Part shown: piece after piece, positions 7,227-15,055 of the stretch
How positions within the stretch are numbered: the first letter of the stretch is position 1
Layout: the number at the start of each line of letters is the position of its first letter
Assembly (NCBI RefSeq): GCF_000193735.1
Contig: NZ_AEPF01000141.1
Coordinates: forward strand, 1 to 27,662
DNA length: 27,662 nt
DNA from: Neisseria sicca 4320
GTDB lineage: Bacteria; Pseudomonadota; Gammaproteobacteria; Burkholderiales; Neisseriaceae
Direction: 5' to 3'
Program-made: the position numbers and the translations under genes
The notes under the pieces: generated by a model
What the model saw: the letters and a program-made list of their open reading frames with translations, nothing else
Database searches by the model: none
What the model was told of the DNA's origin: nothing

Positions 7227-8906
7227 ATGAGTATTGGATTATTACGAGTTTTGGTTCAAAGCCAGTCAATCAACAACGCCCAGGCAGAGCATTACAATAA
7301 CATATTGAAAACGGGGCAGGAAATCTTGCCCATGCTTTTTTCGGATAAGATTATTAGCCCAAGGTCTTTGGGCGAGTTGGTTGCGCGGGTTTTTAGTTAT
7401 CCGCTATTAGATTTGCATTATTATCCACGAAACAACATCGTTATGGATGTCTTAACTGAGGAGCAGATGGTACAAAATCGCTGTATTCCGATTTTCCGTC
7501 GTGGGCGAAAGGTATATTTAGCGGTTTCAGATCCTACTCAAATTCAAAGTTTTCAAAAAATAGCTTTTGCTTCGGGAGTGACAGTTGATTTAGTAGTTGT
7601 CCCGGATGATCAGTTAGGTTCTTTGCTTGAGTGGTTGGGACAACGTTCTACCACCATTTTAAAAGAAATTAGTGAAGAACAAGAAGCTGCCCAACCCTCA
7701 CAATCTCTCTACATTGACAATGAAGAAGCTGAAGACGGTCCTATTCCTCGTTTTATTCACAAAACTTTATCTGATGCACTAAACGCAGGCGCATCTGATA
7801 TACATTTTGAATTTTACGAACAAATGGCTCGTGTCCGTTTTCGCGTAGACGGACAGCTAAGAGAAGTGGTTCAACCGCCTGTTGCAGTACGCGGACAGCT
7901 GGCTTCGCGTATCAAAGTAATGGCACGTCTGGACATTTCTGAAAAACGCGTGCCGCAAGATGGTCGTATCCAAATTGCTTTCCATAAACATGGTCGCCCT
8001 ATTGATTTTCGTGTAAGCACGCTACCTACACTTTTTGGTGAAAAAGTGGTAATGCGTATCCTGAATTCTGACGCAGCGACTTTGAATATTGACCAACTGG
8101 GATTCGAGCCTTTCCAAAAAGAAATGCTGCTCGAAGCCATTCATCGGCCTTATGGCATGGTATTGGTAACAGGTCCGACAGGTTCAGGTAAAACTGTATC
8201 GCTTTATACCTGTCTGAACATTTTAAATACAGAAGACGTCAATATTTCCACCGCAGAAGACCCGGCAGAGATTAATTTGCCTGGCATCAATCAAGTCAAC
8301 GTCAATGATAAGCAAGGTTTGACTTTTGCTGCGGCGTTGAAATCTTTCTTGCGACAAGACCCTGACATTATCATGGTAGGTGAGATTCGGGACTTGGAAA
8401 CCGCGGATATTGCCATCAAAGCGGCACAAACCGGACATATGGTGTTTTCAACGTTGCATACCAATAACGCGCCTGCGACCCTATCCCGTATGTTGAACAT
8501 GGGTGTTGCCCCATTCAACATTGCCAGTTCCGTCAGCTTAATTATGGCACAACGATTATTGCGTCGTCTGTGTTCAAGCTGTAAGCGTGAGGTTGAGCGT
8601 CCTCCAGTTCCTGCATTGAAAAAAGCAGGATTTACAGATGAAGATTTAGCAAAAGATTGGAAACTCTACCGTCCTGTTGGTTGCGACAGCTGTCGTGGTA
8701 AAGGCTTTAAAGGTCGTGTCGGCGTCTACGAAGTCATGCCGATTACCGAGGAAATGCAACGTGTCATTATGAATAATGGTACGGAAGTTGATATTATGAA
8801 CATGGCATATAAAGAAGGTATGGTCGATTTGCGCCGTGCAGGTTTGTTAAAAGCTATGCAGGGTTTGACTTCATTAGAAGAAGTTATTGCTCACACTAAC
8901 GATTAA
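7227..8906 (+). CDS. pilF: Type IV pilus extension ATPase PilF (PilB family)
   Basis: Cytoplasmic hexameric ATPase that drives pilin polymerisation; in Neisseria, PilF is the name for the PilB/GspE homologue. The 559-aa product has an N-terminal MshEN/GspE-N type domain (about residues 40-140), Walker A GPTGSGKT at 316-323, an Asp box around ISTAEDPAE, Walker B with VGEIRD (Glu 386), a His box GHMVFSTLHTNN near 403-414, and a tetracysteine zinc site (C449, C452, C486, C489). All key residues are present and the length is normal. The upstream Shine-Dalgarno is weak. pilG follows after 71 bp in the same direction. A possible -10 (TAAAAT, 7173-7178) lies 49 bp before the start. Confidence 0.97.
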   Translation: MSIGLLRVLVQSQSINNAQAEHYNNILKTGQEILPMLFSDKIISPRSLGELVARVFSYPLLDLHYYPRNNIVMDVLTEEQMVQNRCIPIFRRGRKVYLAVSDPTQIQSFQKIAFASGVTVDLVVVPDDQLGSLLEWLGQRSTTILKEISEEQEAAQPSQSLYIDNEEAEDGPIPRFIHKTLSDALNAGASDIHFEFYEQMARVRFRVDGQLREVVQPPVAVRGQLASRIKVMARLDISEKRVPQDGRIQIAFHKHGRPIDFRVSTLPTLFGEKVVMRILNSDAATLNIDQLGFEPFQKEMLLEAIHRPYGMVLVTGPTGSGKTVSLYTCLNILNTEDVNISTAEDPAEINLPGINQVNVNDKQGLTFAAALKSFLRQDPDIIMVGEIRDLETADIAIKAAQTGHMVFSTLHTNNAPATLSRMLNMGVAPFNIASSVSLIMAQRLLRRLCSSCKREVERPPVPALKKAGFTDEDLAKDWKLYRPVGCDSCRGKGFKGRVGVYEVMPITEEMQRVIMNNGTEVDIMNMAYKEGMVDLRRAGLLKAMQGLTSLEEVIAHTND

Positions 8907-8977
8907 ACCATTGAATCGAAGAAATACGGGGACTTTTGTTTTCTTCATTCTTAAACATTAAACCAAGGGGTAACAAA

Positions 8978-10219
8978 ATGGCTCAAGCAGAGCAAAAAAG
9001 AGGCTTATTCGCTCAAAAAAACAAAGGCAAACGTTTTACGTTTGAAGGTAAAAATACCAATACAGATCAATTAGTCCGAGGCGAAGTAGTCGCCAAAGAC
9101 GAAGAGGAAGCGCGTAAAAAACTCCGACGCCGCGGGATACGGCCTTTACGTATCAGTAAAGTAAAATCAACCAAAAAACGCCGTATTACTCAAGAAGACA
9201 TTACTGTCTTTACCCGTCAACTCGCCACCATGATGAAAGCAGGTCTGCCTTTAATGCAGGCTTTTGAAATTGTCGCACGCGGACACTCCAACCCATCCAT
9301 GACTGACATGTTGATGCAAATCCGTGCAGATGTGGAACAAGGCAGTTCATTGGGTAAATCATTTGCCAAATATCCAAAATATTTCGACCGTTTTTATTGC
9401 AATCTGATTGCGGCGGGCGAGACTGGTGGTGTTTTGGAGAGCCTGTTGGATAAACTTGCTGTATATAAAGAGAAAACACAAGCCATTAAGAAAAAAGTAA
9501 AAACTGCATTGACGTACCCAATTTCTATTGTGGTTGTTGCAGTTGTACTGATTTTCGTAATGATGCGCTGGGTTTTGCCCGCATTTAAGGAAGTTTACTC
9601 CAACATGGGGGCCGAATTACCAGGCATGACACAAACAGTCATGAGTATTTCCGACTTTTTTGTCGAGTATGGCTGGATTATGATTATTGCAGCAATTGGC
9701 ATTGGATTTGGTGTATATAAATTGCATCAGAAATCTCCTGAATTTCAAAAACGTGTAGATGCCATGGTTTTACGTATGCCTATTTTTGGCTCTATCATTC
9801 GTAAAGCAACTATTGCACGTTGGGCTCGGACGACTTCTACTTTATTTGCTGCCGGTGTCCCTTTGGTTGAGGTTTTAGATTCTGTATCAGGTGCTGCCGG
9901 CAATATACTCTATGAAGAAGCAACGCAAGACATCCGTGCAAAAGTTACTCAAGGCCTCTCTTTGACTTCAAGTATGCAAAGTACGGATATGTTCCCGAAT
10001 ATGGTTATCCAAATGGCTGCTATTGGTGAAGAGTCAGGTTCGTTGGATGATATGTTAAATAAAGCTGCAGAGTTTTATGAGGAAGAAGTTGATAACTCTG
10101 TATCACAACTATCTTCTTTAATGGAGCCGATTATTATGGTGGTTTTGGGATCTATTATCGGTACAATCCTCGTGGCAATGTATCTGCCGCTGTTTAACTT
10201 GGGTAACGTAGTAGGTTAA
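8978..10219 (+). CDS. pilG: Type IV pilus inner-membrane platform protein PilG (PilC/GspF family)
   Basis: Polytopic inner-membrane protein on which the PilF motor acts. The 413-aa product has a basic N-terminal arm, two T2SSF domains (about residues 75-200 and 280-405) and three hydrophobic segments: SIVVVAVVLIFVMMRWVLP, WIMIIAAIGIGFGVY and the C-terminal IIMVVLGSIIGTILVAMYL. GLPLMQAFEIVARG and GAAGNILYEEA are family signatures. I choose the ATG at 8978 because AAGGGG sits 7 bp upstream and the protein then starts M-A-Q-A-E; an in-frame TTG at 8936 lacks such a site. The stop is 1 bp from the pilD ATG, so translation is probably coupled. Confidence 0.96.
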   Translation: MAQAEQKRGLFAQKNKGKRFTFEGKNTNTDQLVRGEVVAKDEEEARKKLRRRGIRPLRISKVKSTKKRRITQEDITVFTRQLATMMKAGLPLMQAFEIVARGHSNPSMTDMLMQIRADVEQGSSLGKSFAKYPKYFDRFYCNLIAAGETGGVLESLLDKLAVYKEKTQAIKKKVKTALTYPISIVVVAVVLIFVMMRWVLPAFKEVYSNMGAELPGMTQTVMSISDFFVEYGWIMIIAAIGIGFGVYKLHQKSPEFQKRVDAMVLRMPIFGSIIRKATIARWARTTSTLFAAGVPLVEVLDSVSGAAGNILYEEATQDIRAKVTQGLSLTSSMQSTDMFPNMVIQMAAIGEESGSLDDMLNKAAEFYEEEVDNSVSQLSSLMEPIIMVVLGSIIGTILVAMYLPLFNLGNVVG

Positions 10220-10220
10220 T

Positions 10221-11084
10221 ATGTTGGAATCTTTGGATGCATTAGCGCCATTTGCTATCCCATTATCTGTCGTAGTCGGTTTATTAATCGGAAGTTTTCT
10301 GAATGTCGTCATTTACCGCGTTCCTGTCATGATGGAACGCGGCTGGACTCAGTTTGCGAAAGAGCATTTACAACTTGAATTAACCGAGGAAGAGCAGCAA
10401 CCGTTCAATTTGATGAAACCGGATTCCCGCTGCCCTAAATGTCATGCTCCGGTAAAGGCTTGGCAAAATATTCCGATTGTCAGTTATCTGATGCTTGGCG
10501 GCAAATGTGGTTCGTGTAAAACGCCCATCAGCATCCGTTATCCCTTAATCGAATTATTGACCGGTATATTGTTTGGCGTAGTGGCATGGCAATATGGTTG
10601 GACCATGGCTGCATTCGGTGGGTTGATATTGACTGCAATATTGATTGCATTGACCTTTATCGATGCGGATACTCAATATTTACCTGACAGCCTGACCCTG
10701 CCGTTGATATGGTTAGGCTTGTTGTTTAATTTGAACGGCACATTCGTGCCATTAAAATCCGCCGTCTTAGGTGCAGTTTTCGGTTACATGAGCTTATGGT
10801 TGTTGTGTTTCATCTATAAGCTTTTGACTGGAAAAATCGGTATGGGTAACGGCGATTTTAAATTGCTGGCTGCACTAGGTGCATGGCTTGGGGTCGGCAT
10901 TTTACCTGTATTGGTTTTTATGGCAGCATTAATCGGTCTGATTGGAGCGGTTATCGGACGGGTTGCCAAAGGACAATATTTTGCTTTCGGTCCGAGTTTG
11001 GCCATTGCCGGCTGGATTATTTTGGTAGCTAATGAGCCGGTACATCGTGCCGTCACTTGGTGGCTGACCAAATCAGGGTTTTAA
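10221..11084 (+). CDS. pilD: Prepilin peptidase / N-methyltransferase PilD
   Basis: Inner-membrane aspartic protease that cleaves the leader of type IV prepilins and methylates the new N-terminal residue. The 287-aa product shows GSFLNVVIYRVP near the N-terminus, a cytoplasmic zinc loop with C71, C74, C96 and C99, then FIDADTQYLPD carrying the first catalytic Asp and GMGNGD with the second (D212), plus about eight hydrophobic segments. Its substrates would include the major pilin and the minor pilins, all outside this window. It sits 1 bp after pilG and 1 bp before coaE, a tight operon. Confidence 0.97.
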   Translation: MLESLDALAPFAIPLSVVVGLLIGSFLNVVIYRVPVMMERGWTQFAKEHLQLELTEEEQQPFNLMKPDSRCPKCHAPVKAWQNIPIVSYLMLGGKCGSCKTPISIRYPLIELLTGILFGVVAWQYGWTMAAFGGLILTAILIALTFIDADTQYLPDSLTLPLIWLGLLFNLNGTFVPLKSAVLGAVFGYMSLWLLCFIYKLLTGKIGMGNGDFKLLAALGAWLGVGILPVLVFMAALIGLIGAVIGRVAKGQYFAFGPSLAIAGWIILVANEPVHRAVTWWLTKSGF

Positions 11085-11085
11085 T

Positions 11086-11715
11086 ATGACTTTATGGATA
11101 GGTTTGACAGGCGGTATCGGCAGCGGGAAATCTCAAGCAGCAAAAATCTTTTCTGATTTGGGTGTCCCGCACATTGATGCCGATGCCCTAAGTCGAAACC
11201 TGACGGCGGATAACGGTATAGCATTACCGGCTATCCGCCGTCTTTTTGGCGACAAGGTTTTTCATACCCAGGACAGTCTGAACCGTGCTGCTTTGAGAGA
11301 TATTGTTTTCAGACGACCTGAAGCCAAAAAAGAATTGGAAGAGGTATTACTGCCTTTGATTTTAAACGAAATCAAATCAGCAAAGACCTGTTATCCCGAT
11401 GCAGCATACGGCATCATCGATGTACCCTTGCTGATTGAAAATCCGGAATTTTTAGAGGCTGTCGATAGAGTATTGGTGATTGATGTTTCTGAAGCAACAC
11501 AAATTCTTCGTGTTCAGCAAAGAAGCGGTTTGGACACAGAAGAGATCAAGCGCATTATGAACACACAAGCCAAACGCCAAACGCGGCTGATCTATGCAGA
11601 TGATGTTTTAGAAAATGAAGGGACTTTATCTGAATTGACCAAGAAAATTCAGGGCTTGCATAGGTTTTATCTGGGATATGCCGGCAACTCGAAATTTGGT
11701 ACATTATTGCCCTAA
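11086..11715 (+). CDS. coaE: Dephospho-CoA kinase
   Basis: Phosphorylates the 3'-OH of dephospho-CoA, the last step of coenzyme A synthesis, in the cytoplasm. The 209-aa product begins with the P-loop GLTGGIGSGKS (residues 6-16), followed by HIDADALSR, and has the NMP-kinase-like fold features DVPLLIE and RVQQRSGL. Length is normal. It overlaps a DUS at 11318-11329. It lies 1 bp after pilD, an arrangement (pilD-coaE-yacG) known in many proteobacteria. A DUS-pair hairpin follows. Confidence 0.95.
   Translation: MTLWIGLTGGIGSGKSQAAKIFSDLGVPHIDADALSRNLTADNGIALPAIRRLFGDKVFHTQDSLNRAALRDIVFRRPEAKKELEEVLLPLILNEIKSAKTCYPDAAYGIIDVPLLIENPEFLEAVDRVLVIDVSEATQILRVQQRSGLDTEEIKRIMNTQAKRQTRLIYADDVLENEGTLSELTKKIQGLHRFYLGYAGNSKFGTLLP
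11318..11329 (-). repeat. DUS inside coaE
   Basis: Exact AGGTCGTCTGAA on the minus strand, within the coaE reading frame (encoding F-R-R-P). Confidence 0.9.
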
Positions 11716-11767
11716 CGTGAAATACCTCGAGCAACAGACAAAGCATATTGGAAATCCAACAATCAAA

Positions 11768-11805
11768 AGGTCGTCTGAAACTGTGTTTGGTTTTTCAGAC
11801 GACCT
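11768..11805 (+). terminator. DUS-pair hairpin after coaE
   Basis: Inverted exact DUS copies at 11768-11779 and 11794-11805 form a 13-bp stem. No T run follows, so termination may be partial and could still allow read-through to the downstream genes. Confidence 0.7.
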
Positions 11806-11871
11806 ACTTGACAGAAAACAGATAATTCAATTTTAAGAACTCGGAAGCCAATACGGCGAAAAGTTTAAACA

Positions 11872-12153
11872 ATGGAAAATGGATACCCAAATAATCGACC
11901 TCCCTTAGAAAAAAGAATTTTTTATCTGGAGCATTCAGGGCAGTATCTGATGGTTTGCGCCCTATCAGATTACTCCCACAATAAACATACTGTCGTTATG
12001 GCAAATTTTCTCTGTCCAAATGAAACAATGGATTGGAGGAATTTAGATAATTTATTCAATGAGTTGGTTTTAGAGGAATTACAGTCTTCATTTATGGATT
12101 GGTATCCAACTATTGAAGAGGCAATTAGCCATCATTTAGAAGGCTTTTCGTAA
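11872..12153 (+). CDS. Uncharacterised 93-aa protein between coaE and yacG
   Basis: I do not recognise this protein. It is 93 aa, rich in acidic and aromatic residues, with no signal peptide or membrane segment and only two cysteines. Its C-terminal half (ELVLEELQSSFMDWYPTIEE) looks helical and amphipathic. In many proteobacteria the gene between coaE and yacG is zapD, but ZapD is about 250 aa and this is not a match. Codon use resembles the neighbours. The Shine-Dalgarno is weak; the ATG at 11872 is the first in frame. Read-through of the coaE hairpin or an own promoter would be needed. Confidence 0.65.
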   Translation: MENGYPNNRPPLEKRIFYLEHSGQYLMVCALSDYSHNKHTVVMANFLCPNETMDWRNLDNLFNELVLEELQSSFMDWYPTIEEAISHHLEGFS

Positions 12154-12191
12154 CAAGCATAAAATAAAGAATGATTTGGAAGGAATAAATA

Positions 12192-12386
12192 ATGACTGAA
12201 GTAACGACTGTGAAATGTCCGACCTGTCAAAAGCCGGTGATATGGAATGAAGAGAGTAAATACCGACCTTTTTGCAGTCAACGCTGCCGATTGATTGACT
12301 TAGGCGAATGGGCGCAAGGGAAATATACGGTTGCAGCGGAAGAAGATGATACCTTATCTGATTCAATGGTTGGAGGCTTGCAATAA
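12192..12386 (+). CDS. yacG: DNA gyrase inhibitor / zinc-binding protein YacG
   Basis: Small zinc protein reported to bind GyrB and inhibit gyrase in E. coli. The 64-aa product has the four zinc ligands C9, C12, C28 and C32 (C-x2-C ... C-x3-C) and the conserved tail RLIDLGEWAQGKY. GGAAGGA lies 8 bp upstream of the ATG. It is 38 bp downstream of the 93-aa gene and likely the last gene of the pil-coaE run. Confidence 0.93.
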   Translation: MTEVTTVKCPTCQKPVIWNEESKYRPFCSQRCRLIDLGEWAQGKYTVAAEEDDTLSDSMVGGLQ

Positions 12387-12410
12387 GCTGTATTTAATAC
12401 GTTTTTGTGA

Positions 12411-12431
12411 GGCTATGAAGCCCCCTTTTTT
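12411..12431 (+). terminator. Weak terminator after yacG
   Basis: Short stem GGCT-ATGA-AGCC followed by CCC and six T. The short stem makes this uncertain. Confidence 0.35.
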
Positions 12432-12460
12432 CTCCTTGGTAGGCATTTGTTTGGTAGGAT

Positions 12461-12477
12461 GCCATTATGGTAATGGC
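12461..12477. repeat. Perfect 7-bp inverted repeat between yacG and ribF
   Basis: GCCATTA-TGG-TAATGGC lies in the convergent gap 10 bp from the ribF stop. There is no T run on either side, so it is not a classical terminator; it might stabilise the ribF 3' end. Confidence 0.4.
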
Positions 12478-12486
12478 TGTCTAAGC

Positions 12487-13416
12487 TTATGTTTCAGACC
12501 AATGTCGGGCATTTTTCATGTCTTGTTCGATTTGTACTTTTAATTCGGCGATACTGTCGAATTTTTTTTCGTCGCGTAATTTGTGCAGAAAACGGACGTT
12601 CAGGCGTTGTCCATAAATGTTTTCATTGAAATCAAACAGATGGACTTCAAGTTTTTGGGCGCGGTTGTTGCTGACAGTAGGGTTGAATCCGAAACTTGCC
12701 ACGCCGCGTTTTGTGGTGAAAGTACCGTCTACTTCAACGACAAATACCCCGCTTAAGGCGTAATGGTGGGGAGGGAGTTGGATGTTGGCGGTGGGGGCGT
12801 TGATGGTGCGGCCGAGTTTTTTACCGTGTTTGACTTTGCCGCTTAAGGTGTAATCGTGTCCCAGCAGTTTTTTGGCATAGTCTAATCGACCGTCGGAAAG
12901 CGCATTACGCACGGCGGTACTGCTGGTACGGATGTCTTCTACGATAACAGATGGGGTACGATCGGTTTGAATATCAGGTTGTGCGGCCAAAAGTTCGAAA
13001 TCGCCACGGCGACCTGCCCCGAAACGGAAGTCATCTCCAATCAGCAGATAACGCGTATTCAACGTCTTGCGTAAAAGCAGGTTGATAAAGTCTTGGGCAT
13101 CCATGTCGGCAAATGTTTGGTTAAACCGCAGCACCCAAACTGCATCGACACAGCCGGTTTGTTCAAGCAAATTTAGTTTGGTGCGCAGAGGGCTGATACG
13201 GTAGGGCTGTTTTTTACCGGTTTGTCGGGCAAAAAATTCTTTGGGTTGTGGTTCGAAGATAACGACGACGACGGGAAGCCCCAGTGCATCGGCTTCTTGC
13301 TTGAGTTTTTGGAGAATGTGTTTGTGTCCGAGGTGCACGCCGTCAAAATTGCCGATGGTAACGGCACTTCCCTGAGGGAAGTCGGGCGTGCGATGCTGAC
13401 CGAGCCAGATTTTCAT
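12487..13416 (-). CDS. ribF: Bifunctional riboflavin kinase / FAD synthetase RibF
   Basis: Converts riboflavin to FMN and then FAD in the cytoplasm. The 309-aa product has an N-terminal FAD-synthetase (nucleotidyltransferase-like) domain with GNFDGVHLGHKHIL, LIGDDFRFGAGRRGD and SSTAVRNAL, then a C-terminal riboflavin-kinase domain from about residue 185 with GKVKHGKKLGRTINAPTANI (PTAN motif) and EVHLFDFNENIYGQ. Length is normal. FMN from this enzyme is the source of the cofactors in the NQR pump encoded further on. In meningococcus ribF is followed by ileS and lspA; here ileS is absent from the cluster. Confidence 0.96.
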   Translation of the reverse strand: MKIWLGQHRTPDFPQGSAVTIGNFDGVHLGHKHILQKLKQEADALGLPVVVVIFEPQPKEFFARQTGKKQPYRISPLRTKLNLLEQTGCVDAVWVLRFNQTFADMDAQDFINLLLRKTLNTRYLLIGDDFRFGAGRRGDFELLAAQPDIQTDRTPSVIVEDIRTSSTAVRNALSDGRLDYAKKLLGHDYTLSGKVKHGKKLGRTINAPTANIQLPPHHYALSGVFVVEVDGTFTTKRGVASFGFNPTVSNNRAQKLEVHLFDFNENIYGQRLNVRFLHKLRDEKKFDSIAELKVQIEQDMKNARHWSET

Positions 13417-13480
13417 GAGTTATTTATGCGGTTCGTAAACGGACGGGTATTGTAAACGTTCTTGGTGTTTATATAAACCA

Positions 13481-13512
13481 CAGGTCGTCTGAATATGTTT
13501 TCAGACGACCTG
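13481..13512. terminator. DUS-pair hairpin between the small lipoprotein gene and ribF
   Basis: Inverted exact DUS copies (13482-13493 and 13500-13511) with one extra base pair on the outside form a 13-bp stem with a 6-nt loop. It lies downstream of the minus-strand lipoprotein gene and upstream of ribF, so it likely ends the former. Confidence 0.75.
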
Positions 13513-13520
13513 TATCGTCG

Positions 13521-13913
13521 TTACCACCAAAACGGCGGACGGTAAAAAGGGTAACCCCAAGGGTCGTAATAGTTGTAATAATAGCGTGCTTCTTGGAGTT
13601 GCTGCTGGGAGATGTAGTTTTGCCATGCCATTTTGTAGCACGCTTGGAACATGGGATCGGAAACTTTATCTATATATTTCAGGCGGAAGGATTTTTGCTG
13701 TTCTGTCGTTTGAACGGAGCGGTTGTCCGCCAGCTCAAACTGTTTTTGTATCAATCGGGCGGTTTCGGGGTCGCACTGGGCGGCCAAGTGGATTTGCAGG
13801 TTTTGTTCTTCCTGTTTCCGAGCCTGTGCGCGTGCGGCGAGTTGCTCCGGTGTGGCGGCGCAGGCAGTCAGGAATGCAAGGGTGAAGAGCGATAAAAAGC
13901 GTAATGGGTTCAT
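13521..13913 (-). CDS. Small lipoprotein with aromatic C-terminal tail, function unknown
   Basis: The 130-aa product has a clean lipobox L-T-A-C (acylated Cys 18), a Gln/Arg/Glu-rich helical region (about residues 25-75) that could form a short coiled coil, and two further Cys (C47, C92) that could form a disulphide. The last 30 or so residues are strikingly rich in Tyr, Trp, Phe and Pro, ending P-P-F-W-W. I do not recognise a family. It is flanked by DUS hairpins on both sides, so it is probably transcribed alone. GGGG lies about 6 bp from the start. Confidence 0.75.
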   Translation of the reverse strand: MNPLRFLSLFTLAFLTACAATPEQLAARAQARKQEEQNLQIHLAAQCDPETARLIQKQFELADNRSVQTTEQQKSFRLKYIDKVSDPMFQACYKMAWQNYISQQQLQEARYYYNYYDPWGYPFYRPPFWW

Positions 13914-13985
13914 GATGTTGCCCCTTTGAAGTGATAATAGCCAATGTACGCTGACGGCTGGTCGAGTGCAAGGGGTAAATAGGTA

Positions 13986-14018
13986 AAGGTCGTCTGAAAA
14001 CGGATTTCAGACGACCTT
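13986..14018. terminator. DUS-pair hairpin downstream of ispH
   Basis: Inverted exact DUS copies at 13987-13998 and 14006-14017 give a 14-bp stem with a 5-nt loop. It sits 42 bp beyond the ispH stop on the minus strand. Confidence 0.8.
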
Positions 14019-14059
14019 CTTTATTTTGCTGCTCGGATGAAAAGGCCCGAATAAACAGT

Positions 14060-15028
14060 TTAACCTTTGTTCAATATCTGTTTGTTTTCGCCTTCACGCC
14101 GCAGTTCTTTGGGGAGGACGAAGACGATGCTTTCTTCTGCGCCTTCGCCTTCGCGTATGGTTTCGTGTCCCCATTGCTGTATGGTTTGCAGGACTTCTCT
14201 GACTAAAACTTCGGGGGCGGACGCGCCGGCGGTGACGCCGACTTTGTGTTTGCCTTCGAACCATTCGCGTTGCAGGTAGCCGGCGTTGTCGACCATATAG
14301 GCATTGACGCCGCGTTGGGCGGCGACTTCGCGCAGGCGGTTGCTGTTGGAAGAGTTGGGCGAGCCGACGACGATGACGATGTCGCATTCTTCTGCCAATT
14401 CTTTGACGGCGGTTTGGCGGTTGGTCGTGGCGTAGCAGATGTCTTCTTTATGCGGGTTGCGGATGTTGGGGAAACGGGCGTTCAGCGCGGCGATGATGTC
14501 TTTGGTTTCATCGACGGAGAGGGTGGTTTGGCTGACGTAGGCGAGTTTGTCGGGGTTTTTGACTTGCAGTCCGGCGACGTCTTCAACGGTTTCGACCAGC
14601 AGCATTCTGCCGGGCGGAAGCTGTCCCATGGTGCCTTCGACTTCGACGTGGCCTTTGTGTCCGATCATGATGATTTCGCAGTCTTGCGCATCGAGGCGGG
14701 CGACTTCTTTATGGACTTTGGTCACGAGCGGGCAGGTGGCATCGAATACGCGGAACCCGCGTTCGGCGGCTTCCTGCTGTACGGCTTTGGAGACGCCGTG
14801 TGCCGAGTAAATCAGGATGGCGTCTTTGGGTACGTCGGCGAGGTTTTCGATGAATACCGCGCCTTTTTCGCGTAGGTTGTCCACGACGAATTTGTTGTGG
14901 ACGACTTCGTGGCGGACGTAAACCGGCGCGCCGAATTCTTCCAGCGCACGCTCGACGATGCTGATGGCGCGGTCAACGCCGGCGCAGAAGCCGCGCGGGT
15001 TGGCAAGGATGATGGTTTTTTGGGTCAT
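14060..15028 (-). CDS. ispH: 4-hydroxy-3-methylbut-2-enyl diphosphate reductase IspH (LytB)
   Basis: Last enzyme of the MEP pathway; it makes IPP and DMAPP using a [4Fe-4S] cluster in the cytoplasm. The 322-aa product carries the three cluster cysteines C15 (GFCAGVDRAI), C99 (DATCPLVTKVH) and C198 (DICYATTNRQTA), and the active-site GHVEVEGTMGQ with the key Glu. Length is normal. It follows lspA by 26 bp on the minus strand and is probably co-transcribed with it, with one DUS in the gap. Confidence 0.97.
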   Translation of the reverse strand: MTQKTIILANPRGFCAGVDRAISIVERALEEFGAPVYVRHEVVHNKFVVDNLREKGAVFIENLADVPKDAILIYSAHGVSKAVQQEAAERGFRVFDATCPLVTKVHKEVARLDAQDCEIIMIGHKGHVEVEGTMGQLPPGRMLLVETVEDVAGLQVKNPDKLAYVSQTTLSVDETKDIIAALNARFPNIRNPHKEDICYATTNRQTAVKELAEECDIVIVVGSPNSSNSNRLREVAAQRGVNAYMVDNAGYLQREWFEGKHKVGVTAGASAPEVLVREVLQTIQQWGHETIREGEGAEESIVFVLPKELRREGENKQILNKG

Positions 15029-15043
15029 GTGTATGGTCCGGAT

Positions 15044-15055
15044 TTCAGACGACCT
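15044..15055 (-). repeat. DUS between lspA and ispH
   Basis: Exact single DUS in the 26-bp gap, touching the lspA stop codon. No inverted partner. Confidence 0.9.

Noticed and set aside
13262..13274. ACG repeats in ribF as a phase-variable tract
   Set aside because: Only about four in-frame triplet copies encoding valines in a conserved strand; changes in copy number would not shift the frame.
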